Assembly: GCA_037903355.1 (NCBI GenBank)
Contig: JBAJFE010000025.1
Location: forward strand, 1,054,001 to 1,118,000
DNA: 64,000 bases
Direction: 5' to 3'
Origin: Trichuris trichiura
Taxonomy: Eukaryota; Nematoda; Enoplea; Trichinellida; Trichuridae
The notes below the pieces were generated by a model, which saw only the letters and a list, made by a program, of their open reading frames with translations, was not told the DNA's origin and searched no databases. Both the position numbers and the translations under genes were made by a program. Shown here one piece after another: positions 51,300-63,500 of this stretch; the first letter of the stretch is position 1; each line of letters begins with the position of its first letter.

Positions 51300-51319
51300 T
51301 TCTTACATCGACCTACAAA

Positions 51320-52245
51320 GACGTACGCGGTTAAGCAATGGATACAAATTGCCAAAAGGCGACGTCCGCGCCAATCCTTATCGCATAGTAATCGAATATA
51401 AGGCCGGAATGCCTCCACGCGCGGGTGGCTATAAAGAAGCGGCAGGACCGGAAAACATCCGCTACGTCCCGTGGCCACAGAAAGAGCCAAACAGACCCAT
51501 AACTACCTGAGCGCCATTTACAAACTCATTCCAAAAGATTGGCCGCCTAAGGACAACAAGCCCATGCAAAAGCTTAGCATCAATGAATTTAAGTAGCGTG
51601 AAGGAAGCCTTTTGGGCGCTCGGAAGGGCGCCAGGCTTCATTGAAAACGTGCGCTCCCAAAGGCATACTGTAGTGTTTGGAGTATGCGGATCAAGTTCGG
51701 TTTTGTCGAGGAAAGAGCATCCGAACGAACAATCAAAGCAAGCCGGCAGTATTGTTAAACCGTGAGCCACCTTGTTGAGCAATTTCCGATCGCTTTGACA
51801 ACCCGCGCATCTTTAAATATTTTGAAGCGGCAGCCGCCTTGGACCAATGTGACTGGACAAAGTCCATCTGCCAGCCGGAACGACATTATTGGTTGCCTTG
51901 ACAAACCTGGTAAGCTTTGAGGAATTTTTCGATTGTTGAAAGCACAACTCCGTCCCGACGCGTTGTACGATTGCCCATTGCATTGCGCCAATGCTCATTT
52001 GCCTCCTTCGTACGCCAGTTGATGTACGCGCAGTATTTCTGCCCATCAATCATGGAAGCGCTGACAAGTCGTTAAAGCGTTTGTCGTTTCGGGCGGACAT
52101 CCGCATTGAAACTTTGGTAACCCGGCAAATTGCCGAGACGATGCCCTACGACGACGGACCTGCACCCTTCGGCCTTTGGTCATTCACTGTTTACAGCCTG
52201 GAAGGGACGAAATGCGCAGCCGACTCGAATTCTAAACAATAAAAA
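51320..52245. other. ambiguous coding region, both strands open
   Basis: Protein-like frames occur on both strands, upstream of macoilin. On the minus strand two exons join in phase through a 40-base GT-AG intron: about 52043-51909 (KYCAYINWRTKEANEHW, ending STIEKFLKAYQ) and 51869-51733 (MDFVQSHWSKAAAASKYLK, stop at 51733). On the plus strand frames at 51499-51597 (NYLSAIYKLIPKDWPP), 51778-51894 (FDNPRIFKYFEAAAALDQ) and 52045-52242 (PYDDGPAPFGLWSFTVYSL) look equally good but cannot be joined in phase. One compact, unrecognised gene probably lies here; I cannot decide its strand from sequence alone. Confidence 0.3.
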
Positions 52246-53653
52246 GTGCATCATTATTTTCGAACAAGTCCCTTAGGGCACCCAACACCTTCCAACGTTA
52301 AGTTGTTCGTGCGAGTCCCACATTCGAGCTATGTAGCTCCAACAAATGTCGACTGTTTCTTAAAACGTAGCTTCGTTTGATGTTTCGCGCTTATTTTTTC
52401 CATTTTCGTCATCTTTAGACGCGGCGGGCAGTCTGCAATCTGTTAGTACTTTCTTTCGCGTTTCGGACGCAAGAAATCGGAATTGGGGTTAGTTCTTCAC
52501 TCTTGCCAAAGATTATTGCGCGCCATTGCTTAAAAACGATAGCGCGCGTAATTTGTTGCGCTAAAATTGAACGCAAATGAATACCACCTTGTGATGTGCA
52601 GGTATCATACGGTAAATTGTGATAACTAATTTAATTGCTCAGGTTCCGTTCCACAATTTTGGACGAATCAACATGGTTTTTTTCAAATTTGTTAAGATTA
52701 AATTGTTGACGCTCGTATTCGGGCTAAGAACGTTTTTTAAAATGTACTTTGTCGGCGCGAGGTTAGAAAAGTTTTCAATGACCATTAGTTTTTGTTACCG
52801 CCTTTTTAAAGACTTAAAATTGAGCGATTTGATGAGCATAAAATTTGGGGTCGTCGACGAACTCTGCTTTTCCGCATACGAGTTTTCTAACGAGCTAATG
52901 GGTGGGCTTTTATTGGGCTTAGCTTGCTTGGGTTAGCATATATGGATTTCTCATTTAAAATTTTCAAATACCATATTCGCTTGCTCGTGGGAAGAATTAC
53001 GGGCTGAATAGGCTGTAGGTACCTTATTAAACGGCTATTTCTTAAGGCTTCGCTTTTCCATATATGGCTAACGCTTTTTAGATGCATTCGGACTGTTGAA
53101 TTGCTCGCTTAGAAGCGTGGACAGCAACCTGAGCATATTATGGTCTTATTTAAACTTTCCCCCGTAATTTTGTTGCTTTAAAATAATTTTAAATGCCATG
53201 ACGCCTGGCGGGAAAGTCACTAGTGCAGTTCAATTCAGTTGCGCGCGGACAGACTTTCCAAAGTTCCCAAAAAACTTTTCTTGGTAAGTATGCGTCATAT
53301 GCTGACGTCATAATGACCAACTGCAATCTTTTCTTTGCGATAATGCGTGCAAATTAAGTATGGGCATAATATATGGCAACTTTCGAGTCAATCTTCAAAG
53401 CTGTAACTGAATTATGCTAATTGACAATTTAAGTGTCCGACTGTAATTCGTATTATCTATGAATAATGAACTTAAAGCCAAAGTCACCTGTACGAAATAG
53501 TTAACATTACATTGAGCGGTCGTTGATGTACTCAAAATCCATATTTAGTCTGATTGCTAAGCTGAAGTGAGCTGCGTTCAGTGATAAGCCATTTTTTGGT
53601 TCCCATCCTTAGAACCATTGTTAAAGAGACGTTGTTTCAGCCTTGGCGTAAAT
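52246..53653. other. intergenic, upstream of strumpellin
   Basis: No exon supported. The frame at 52619-52936 is rich in Phe and Leu in AT-rich DNA and joins nothing. Confidence 0.5.
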
Positions 53654-56600
53654 ATGGCCAATTCGCTGGAGCAGTTCGTTGCGTGCACTCTTTGCGGTTT
53701 GGAACTTTCAAAACTGGTTTCTCAAGCGCATGTGCTCATTGCGGAGATTTCGAGCCTTCACGACGCTCTGCCGAAAATTTTCCTCGAATCGTTTCCGCGC
53801 TCGAGCCCTTACTTTAGCGTGCTAAACAGCTTTAAGTATTTTCAAGACGAAGACAAAGTGAACAGCGAAATAAAGAAGGACAAAGTACTGACTCGGTTCA
53901 GCCTTTGCCCGCGCCTTATTGCGAAGTGTATTTAGGACTTGTTGGAGTTGGATTTGAAAGTTTGGGAAGAAAACGAAGATTTCATTCGGCGATCCGTCAA
54001 TTGCCTTCATGCCATTAGCACTTATCGTTCAGACCTTCTTCGGTAGTTGAAGCTCTTCGTTTTTTCAGCATTCTTTAAGTATTGTTGGTTGTACTAGTTT
54101 TTTTACCGAGTTGGATCTTGGTGTTTACGGAAGCGAAAGTATGGAATCGGTGGCAACAAATCCGGTTGGAAAACAGCTTCTGGTTTGAATTGTCCTAAAT
54201 GATGTGCAGGTTAGATCTCATCATCCTTCTTTCGCAGGTGGAGGCGGTGTATCTAATGGGCATTATACTTTTAACGTTGGACCAAAAGATTGAGGGCCAA
54301 GTCCGAGAACGACTGCTTGTCATCTATTGTCGTCACGCGTTTGTCCTCTGTCCATTTTTGGTATATCCGTTTCAATTGGGACTTTTCCGTTTCAGCGATT
54401 GGCGCTCCACCTTTGGCAGCTCGTTTGTCGACATGTGTACGTTGTTTCGCGGCTGCAACTACGTATCGTCTAAAAATTGTCAAAGATATCCGGAAAAACT
54501 TTTCGAGTAGGCTCCACTTGGCCACTCGTAAAGCGCTGTTGTACCTTTGGCTTCAGACGCGCCGAAGTTGGCAAGCAGATTGTCAATTTTTTGATTTTCG
54601 GTTTTCGCAACGACCCGTCGGAAATTCAGGTTGCAACTAGCGAACAAACTTCCTAAAGAAAACTAATCGAAGAGGTTTTGTAGTCGCTTCCGGATCTTCT
54701 GCCGAATTTGCCCGCCAATGGCGACTTGGTTGATCAGAGCGCTATGGTGTTCGTAATGCTTCATTTTGTTCCAACTGTGCTCGATAATTGCCCTGTTGTT
54801 ATGGAGGAAATCGTCAAGAAGTACTTCCTCGGCAACTTCGTACGTTTCCCATTTGTCCTAGTTCGACACTGGGCAATTGCTATGCTAATTTACATTACGC
54901 ACTCTTAATGCCCTTTTGTGGTAGCATCGAACAGTATGTACGCTTGTACGAAAGGTAGAAGTTCTTAGATAAGAGAGTACTTTGTTTTCGTAATGCCAAT
55001 GACATTATTGTTTTCGTAGCGGGCTTTTGCGCTGTTCATATTAAGTTTTTCAGGTGATCAGCTTGTACATGGGCACTACGGTGAATCTGCTCTACGAATG
55101 GGACCGGTTTAAGGCGGCTCGAAAAGCTCTAAAGTCTCAATGCAATACGTGCACTAGCAGAAAAATGGTAAACAATCGACGGCGTCGCTTTGGAATTTGA
55201 AAAGTCCATTTTAGTCTATGCAATTTTACAACGACATTGAACGCTTCTATGAGCATCCGTTTGTTGCACATCCGGAAGGCTTGGACAAGCATCATGTTGT
55301 ATCCAACATGCACAATATTATCCAAGTGGTTGGCCAAGTAAACAAGGCATTGCGCTGGTCCATTCTTAACTGCTGCACTGCAGTTTCCGGTTCGTAACTT
55401 TTATTACACAGCGGAACCATTATTAGACAAGTTGCAGTCTGATAGAGGAAGCAACTTTAGGTTTCCGTCATAAAATACATTTAATATCCTGTTCGAGTTG
55501 AGTAGTTTTGTTAATATTAATTATCAATATGTATTTGTCTTTAAGTTTCCACCATTCATTTGTGCTCATCCTTAAAGAAGAGGGCGAGCAGTGCCCTCAT
55601 GAAGCTCAACATAAAAATAGAAATAATAATAATAATAATAATGCGCTAGAACATTTGAACATTATTAATTACTGCAGAATACTTTTGTACAGGTAAATCG
55701 TTCGTTGAATTTTCTAAACAGGCAGAGCTTTAGGGGGTATCCTTTCGCCGTGATCAGCTCCTATGCAACAGCGAAAAAATTGCGTTGAAGTTTTTCTCTG
55801 TTGTATTGACGCTGATAACCTCGAAGGGACATCTGTAAAAGTTCTTTATTATTCAAAAGCTCCAGTAAATGGTTTGCCCTTTAGAAACGTTTTGAAATTC
55901 CAAGAAGCCGTTGAATGAACCATATTTTTAAAATTACTAATTCTTAGCATACGGATAAAGCGTGTCGCCATTTTGTGTCCCGTGATAACAAGTCGTACGC
56001 GTTTTTACTTGCAGAATGGAATAACGTCAAATTGTGGCGTACTTGGCAAAGCGGAATTGATCGAAAGCTGACTTTGGAATATCTCTTCAAAGCTCTTCTT
56101 TCCGCTGCCGAGTATGAACAACGGGTGAAAGAGGTGAGCTGTACAACAATGCCGCTTTGAGACAATTACCCTAAATGCAAGTCTGAGATCAGAACGAAAA
56201 TATATTTGCATATGACCGCGTCGCCCTTCTGAATATTATAGCGCGAATACTCTTTGTTTGCGTGAAAAAAGTTTTAGCCCTTTGCCGTAGCTGATATCCG
56301 CTTTTTAACCTCTACATTTTGACGCAAATTCTTTTCGCCTTTTTTTTCATATTCCAACGAATAGCCAGTGTTCTGTTGGCGGTATTTAGATTGCTCAATC
56401 CGTATTGGACAGTAGAGTAGAGGCGGTCAAGTCGGCTCAACGAGAAGTGATCGAAAAGTTGGACCATTTGTTGTCGCTTTGTTCCGACGGATCGTTCACT
56501 GATGAAGTATCCGGTAAACTAAAGATCGACGCGGCTTGCCGCGTAGGGACGACGCTGTAGTATTGGCAGGTTCCGTAGCGAAACGTCTGCTCGACGCCAA

Positions 56601-59600
56601 AGATGCTATCCAGAATATGTCGCCAGAAAAGCCTCAGACTTGCGGCCCCATACTGTCGCTTGCCTTGAAGCACTTGCAAGCTGTATGCTCCTATTTTAGG
56701 CGACGCAATTTTCAAGCTTAAATATCTTTAGATGAAGATGGAGGATAGCTTTGGTACACGAGCCGAGTGTTTGTTGAACGACGTTGCCAAGGATGTTCAA
56801 GGCAGCATAAGCAAGTTTATGGAGCTTCAAACACTGAGAGAAGACTCAATGGTTGCAATGCAACGCGCCACCGATTTCGCATACGGGTGGGAATTAATTC
56901 ACGGGTATGTTCTTTCCTAGTATTGCTTCTATTTTTGGTAGTGCTTTTGTTTTTGGCCCATTCAGTGTATCCTTCTAAAGTTAAAGAAGTTTTTGCTCGA
57001 ACGTATTTTGTGTTGGTGATAATCAGGTAGCGCCTATCTTGAAAATATGACAGTATGCTTAAACGCGGGTAAAACGTAGACCTAAGCCTATTAGTCTTAG
57101 ACTAGTAGCCTTGAAAAACCAAGAAAGCATAACAATAGCAGAATTATATAACCTTTTCTTGTTTCATCAAAATTTCACCGGTTTTTCTCGTGCCTATCAT
57201 GTATTCGTATAGGTTCGTCTTGATTTCCATAGTTTATCCTTATGCTGACAAGTAAACATCAAATAACAGTCGTTGTTTGACGCAACAAATTTTTATAGGG
57301 TGCATACATCGTCCCTTTATATTCTTGTGTGCATTGACCATTTAAACGCGTTATGTATTAAATATAGCATGTCTTGTGATGATCATATAACTTTGCATGG
57401 GCAGATTACGTTATGTCCGTGTTTTTTGACTGTTTTGCTCAATGGGTCTTTCCTGATTTGGTCATGTAGTATTTGTTTTTCGTTGTTACGAATGTTGAAA
57501 TAAAGTGAGTTATGTAAATTCGCTTGACGCCGTAATGCTATGTTGACGTGCTCCTTATAATTAACTGTTGTTTCACAAATGTTTTGTTTAAAGATTTCGC
57601 GAACAGTTGAGGCTGCTGATTCGAGTACAACCATCTTCGTCGGTGGTTCTTCGTCCCTTATTCTTCAAGGTCGCTTGTGCGGTGAAATGAATTCCCTTTT
57701 AAGTCTCTTTGTTTTTGTTGCAGTTGAGTTCCGCCTTTTCTCCGATGTTGCGTAGAATTGAGCAGACAAAGAACGCCAGTTTTAGCGCTGTGTCCCATTT
57801 CTACTCGGCGCAGTTGATTTCCTTCCTCAAGGAAGTGGTCAGCGTTATTCCCGCGTCAATTTTTGTACTCCTCTCTGAGGTGATGCGAATCCGAAGCATT
57901 AAGGAATATGGATTGCCTCGTCACGTCGCCAAAGCTGATCTGGTCCACCATTCCCGCCTTGAGCAGCGACAAGAAGTATTCACTTATTATTATTATTAAT
58001 AATAATATTAACATTTCACACATCCAGCATTCACGGTCATTAATATTAACATTATTCTTTGTAACTATTATTTGCATCTATTATTCTGTATTGTTACTCT
58101 TTTTCTTATTACTTTTAATAGATGAGAAATACGGATGCAACGTGTTGAAAAGTGGGGAAAAATCTTTTGTATTTTATTTTAATAAAAGATTATTCCTCAC
58201 AGTTTAGCGGGTTGCAGCCGCTTAAAAAAAAGGTAGGATTTGTCCAGTAACAGTACGGATCGGATGGTTATTAGTATGAAGTTACGACTTTGTTGCTTTG
58301 AACAGATAGGCAAATTGGTCAATGCAATTATACAGCTCGCCGAAGGTATGCTGCCACTGAGAACTACCGTACTTGGTGTTATCGAGGTTGACCCAAAGCA
58401 GCTGCTGACAGATGGCATTCTGGAAGAGTTGACCAACGAAATTTTTGAACTGCTTAACTCCAGTTTTGTATACAAACGCCGCGGCAAGGTAATATATATA
58501 CGACCTTTTCTGTTGCGAAGCTTTTGTCGAACAATGCTGATTTATGACGTTTATTTCAGCCAGGCGAGTTTTCTGTACATGTGACAGAACTCGAATGGAA
58601 GATTAGCGCCTACAGAGAAACTTTTGAGTACATATCCGACTATCTGGGTATAAGCGGTCTCTACATTTGGCACGAAGCGTTCGATCACGTACTAAAGCGC
58701 AGTTTTGTGCACTGCCTAAATTCGGACTTGAAGGTTTACTGTTTTACCTGTATTTATTTGCAGAATTCAATATTTGCCATCTCAGGTTCAGGTCGACTGC
58801 GCATTCGACACGACGCCTTTGCGTAAACACAAGGAGGCTTTGGAATTTGTTGCGAAGTTTACAAAGCATTTGATGGAGGAAACATCACCCAGGTGAGTCG
58901 TCTTTTTCATGCTTTGTCCTGTTGCACCTAGTGCTTAAGGTATGCCGTTTTTGTGGCAGAAACTAACTTGTGGATGGACGTGAACACGCAGCAAGAGCTG
59001 GTGAACCGAGCTTTGTTCAAGACTCTTTCGGTTGACTTTATTTATTTCTTTAGCTTATTATAATAATAACAGTAGTGTTTTTTTAAAGAAGTGTTTCGAC
59101 TGCGTTGGGTTATACGTCTTCGACCAGTACTTTTGCTTTACGCTAAGCCAGAAAATTGCCGAGTTTTTTGAGTCTTACGGTCAAGCTGAGAAGGAGGACA
59201 TGGCCGCTTTTAGCCTGCTGAGGTCTGCTTCTCCAAGTGCTGCTGAATGCATAGACTCTGGAGCTGGTAAAGATATATTGTTTGCTATGTATTCTCTGAA
59301 ACTTATTTCACAGAATCTGCTTGTTTGAAAATCACAAATGTTATGTCCAAAACGAACAAGTCGGCATTGCAGTTGCAGGAAAGGATAACAACTGTACGGC
59401 CCTTCGCGGCACCTATCAAACGCGCTACTTTTATTCTGTTTCTTTTAAAGATTGGTCATCTTCAACTTATCCGCTTGTGCTTTAACCGCGAAATGGCTCG
59501 AATAAGTCAGCTTGCTGCCAACGGGTTTCAAGAAACTATAGAGACGTTGAACAGGTTTGCTTGTAATTCGCTCAACTTGATAGATACAGACTGGCCAAGC

Positions 59601-60377
59601 CTGGTCACTCGTATGCAAGCAAGCTTACCTGTCATCCTTTTTTCTTTTAGTGCACATCTTTCCCAACTAGCCGCAAAGGCAGTGGCGGCTAACGGAGAGC
59701 TTTCGGCTGGTGAAAAAGAGGTTGCACTTCGTTTAGCGGCTTTTATGGACCGTATGGGTTTGACGGACCCATTTAAAAAGGTTTTGTTCTCCAACCATCT
59801 CTATTTGGTGCTCCGTAATTGGTTTCCTTTTTCAGGTTTACGGGTCCTTTGTTGAACCTGAAAGTTTGGGCAAGTTTTTGTTCTACTGCGTTCTAGCGGT
59901 TCTACCTCGCTTTAGCGCCTATCAAAGTAAGCTTAAGCGAAAAGAACATTCGCCTTTCTTTTTTCGCTTTTTGACAATTGGCATTTGCTTTCTCGGCAGT
60001 TGGTTTGCTCAAAAAGCAGTCAGACAACATGGATGGTATACCGTTTCTTGTCGGCATTATGACGCTGTTGAATCAATTTTCCGACCACTGCGGTAAATCC
60101 TTTTGGGACGAAGCCAAAACGTGCGTGGAACTTTGTTGTTTGGTCGAAGCAAAGTAATGCAACATAGTCTCCACGCCAGTTATGCACTGTTGCAAGTTGC
60201 AGAGTTCAGCCGTTCGACATCGACAAGTTTATGAATTTCATGTCTCACGCTCAGCTTTTGTCTGACTTTCCGGCAGCTGAGGTAAGCTTTTACTTACTTT
60301 CTCCAGCGGCTTGTCGTGATGAATAATCTTCGTTTCAGAAGTTCTGGAATTCTGTACCACAAACTTTGTTAGTTTGA
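53654..60377 (+). CDS. WASHC5: strumpellin, WASH complex subunit 5
   Basis: Scaffold of the WASH complex, which drives Arp2/3 actin nucleation on endosomes. Twenty-seven exons were traced, from ATG 53654 to stop 60375-60377, all short (39-252 bases) and nearly all joined in phase. Landmarks aligned to human strumpellin in order: VLIAEISSLHDALP, LTLDQKIEGQVRERLL (human IDQKIEGEVRERML), MGTTVNLLYEWDRFKAARKA, ALRWSILNCCTAV, RATDFAYGWELIH (human DLSFAWQLI), FYSAQLISFLKEVVSVIP, GVIEVDPKQLLTDGI, RETFEYISDYLGISGLYIW, TNLWMDVNTQQELVN, and a C-terminal segment GIPFLVGIMTLLNQF. Sequence identity is only moderate but colinearity is complete. The junction between the exon ending near 56905 and the one starting at 56966 does not obey splice rules in frame. 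The human acidic C-terminal tail is shortened to KFWNSVPQTLLV. Confidence 0.94.
57976..58305 (+). repeat. AT-rich intron with TTA/TAA repeat
   Basis: Strumpellin intron between EQRQE and IGKLVNA. It contains (TTA)n followed by (TAA)n, forming a short inverted repeat at about 57982-58012, plus long T runs; no exon inside. Confidence 0.6.
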
Positions 60378-60945
60378 TAGGAGGGCAGTTGTCTTGTTTC
60401 AAGTTTGCTTAATTCCCGAAAGTCGCAATTAAGTAAACTTGTTAACGTAACCGGAAACTTTAAAGGCGACAACTTTGATTTCTCTTCACTTGGCTGTGAT
60501 GAGAAAAATGTCTAAGAAGAAATCAAGTTTGTTGCCTGTAATTTGCATAATACAGCTTTTAAACTGCTACCTCTCACTTGGCACATGATCGTGCAGCAAT
60601 GCCGTTAACGACGCACTTCATGTTTGTTTCCGCAACGTTTAGCATAGCTTTAACTTAAACTTCGTAAATAAAGAGATGTTCCAGTTAACGGATTTTATAT
60701 GAAAATAAATAAATAAACACCTGTACGTGCTGCTTTGCGTGCGTATGTGTGTGTGCGCGCATATCGTCCTTCCTTCAGTTTTAAGATCCGTTCGTATTCT
60801 ATCTTTTCACGACAGCATTTTAATAGTTGTGACCTTTCTATTTTTAGTTCAGTAGACAGAAATTCAAGTTTTTTAATTATTGAAGTTACATTTACGCTCG
60901 TCTCTAGCGGCGTTAATTTTTATTACCTTTACATGCAATATACAT
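60378..60945. other. 3' flank of strumpellin
   Basis: AT-rich, with AAATAAATAAA at about 60704-60716 as a possible polyadenylation signal and a TGTGTGTG run near 60748. No gene seen. Confidence 0.45.
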
Positions 60946-61870
60946 ATGCTCCCGCAAGCTACAGTAGCGACATCTATGAGGCAAAGTGTTTTGCTCGTAC
61001 TGGCTATTGCGCGCTGCCCCAGCCTAAGCCTAAGCTGAAGCTTAAGAGCACTATAGGCATCACGTAGCGAGAAGAGAGCACAAGTTGCCCTATAAGTGTC
61101 GCTACTGTCGTTGGTGATAAGACCATAAAGTCTCCGCTGCTAAGATTCACACTTTGCCTAAATATTATTTGTGGTTATATAATGCTTAAACAAATTTGTG
61201 GTATATTAAAAGAATAATGACATTTTATAATTTACCTAAAAACGTCACGCATTCCGTGAAGTGGCTGCATTTCAGGCGTCGCTTGGAAAAAACATAATTC
61301 AGAAAATCCTTTGGCAGTAGTGTACAGCACACTTAATATTTCGTACATTTCCTAGGCAGCTTGTACAGCGGCTGACAAACGGCAGAATATTAGGCTTGTG
61401 AGCGAACTCGCAAACGTACAGCACTGTCTGCTGCTTTTTCAGTTACATCGTCGGCTATAGTTTCCTTATGCTTTGCCTTAGGCTTAGGCTTAGACGTGGG
61501 CTAGGGCACAACAGGATAGCTTGCAGGAATTTAAGAAAATTTGAATAGTTGGGCTGTAGAATCCTGCCAGGTACCCTGTTCTGTCCTCTCCTAAGCCTAA
61601 GCTGAAAAATAAAGGGAGAATAGCCGCAGAATACCGAGAAAACAGCGCCATCTGCCGCATAGGTGTCGCTACTGTAGGCTTGCGGGGGCATAGGCAACAA
61701 GACCTTAAAACGGCCATTCATGACACTGTGTTTTTTATGGTTTTGCCTGCATATTACTTTCCGTTCTGTATAATTTCTAGGCAGAGTAGACAGCACATTA
61801 AAGTAACATGGTTGTTTCGTGCTTTGCGTGAAAACGTCTTGCATTCCATAGATTACATTGTCCGTAGTAC
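60946..61870. repeat. fold-back repeat element with telomere-like units
   Basis: Imperfect inverted and direct copies. CGCAAGCTACAGTAGCGACA at about 60953 recurs inverted at about 61660-61687, where the plus strand reads AGGTGTCGCTACTGTAGGCT. GTGTCGCTACTG also recurs directly at about 61098 and 61663. Each arm carries two units of GCCTAA (61022-61033), TTAGGC (61478-61489) or CCTAAGCCTAAGCTGAA (about 61590). Further similarity joins 61317-61375 and 61763-61803 (CCTAGGCAG...CAGC). No transposase frame is present. A non-autonomous fold-back/MITE-like element, or a nested duplication, fits best. Confidence 0.5.
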
Positions 61871-63500
61871 TTATCTTTGAATGCGTCCAACGTCCTACTG
61901 TGGTTCCAGACAGCTCTAACCGGCATACAATGGAACTGATTATCCAATAATTTTTTTTTAAATGTTGATGATCCATTTGATCGTATTTTTCAACAATGCC
62001 CATTGATTTCATGATTGTTGCATTCGCGCAAGTGATGATGATTGCTTTGATTCAATAGAAACCGTCGCTTCTACTTTTTTGCGAAGGCGAACGATGGCCG
62101 CTGTCCATTTTGCCGCTTTTCAGTAGCGCGCGTGCAACGATTGCTATTTCCTTTGTCAGCGTTGCAGCTTCAAAATTGAAACGTGGCTGAACGCTCTTAC
62201 TGCAAATTTCCGAACTGTTCAATGCTCAATATGCATAAATAAGAAAAACTACTCACAATCAATTGACGTGACCTCCTAACAGGAAGTAATTTGCAAATTC
62301 ATATTGATGCATTGAAAGTCTTCTCGAGAATGATAATCGAATTTTCCGGCGTGCATATTGTGTCTCAAATAATTGTGTGCCCTTAAAACGCGAGTTGTAA
62401 AATATCTACAAAGCTCATTCTGTTCTAAGATTAATATTTTTGCCGGAAACCTAATTCTTAAATGTCTTCATGCGTAAGCATCCCATGTATGTGTACGAGA
62501 AGCTCATTTTACTATTATGATATTTTAGTGCATGTTGTCTCGCTTATAGAAACAGTCTTCGCACTGCTTATTATTTGTTCTTACCTTTTATGGCTATTTG
62601 TATGCATGTTGTTATGCGCACTTGTGTGCCCAACTCAGATGTCTTCATTCCGCAGCTTCTCGCGTATACTTTTCCAAGGGAGCATATTCAGCGTAAAATA
62701 ACTTACGCGGTTCAACCTGTGCGTTTTTACGTCGAGGTGCCTTTTATCGCTCTACGGTGCATATCTGCTCTGCAATTCCGTTAATAGTAATAATACTACC
62801 CACTGAGACTAAGCGCGTTTTTTTGCCACCTTTCAAAACCATGAGTTGATCTATTTTGAATTCTAAATTCACCGTAGCGTCTATATAATACCGATGATTA
62901 TGCCAGTCTTTTAAAGTAGAGAAGCTGAGAAAAAGCTTTCAATTTTCTACCTCTTCTTAACGATGCATGTCTGCGCTCCATATAAGGCAAACATCTGTTC
63001 GTCTTGCTGCTGACGGTAATGAATCAGTTTGTCTTGCAAAAGGCGATTATTCTCTTGACAACCTCAATTAGCAGATCAGTACATTTTCAGCTTGTGAGTT
63101 TCTTGAAGTGCGAATTTACCAGCTTCAGTCGCTGTTGATTGTTGTACGCATGATTTGTGGCTTATCAGACAGGTTGCTATGGCAAATACTTATTGAAACT
63201 ACTTTTCTTCACTCGCTCACGGATAGTTTTTGGGAAAGGGAAATTTTCGAGGTTTAGGTTCCATCCTAGCTTGTATGGGCTTCTCATAGTCACAGCTAGA
63301 ATGTACGTCAAGAAGTTGACTTGAAAAATAAAGTATCTTTTCGCAAGAATAGCAGACGAGAGAACTTGCTTCCCTGTTAAATAAGGAGTACGAGCCACTT
63401 TATTGAAAAATGGCTCGTAGAAAAGCTACTCGATATTTATTGCTATTCTCTTTTAAGTGCTTTTGAAAGGCTTAGACAAAGGAATTTGAAGAATTTGTAG
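61871..63500. other. intergenic, no gene supported
   Basis: AT-rich. Frames at 62462-62701 and 62575-62784 are hydrophobic and overlapping, with no splice support. A plus-strand open stretch at about 63100-63258 (with LLIVVRMICGLSDRLLW) was seen but cannot be linked to anything. Confidence 0.4.
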
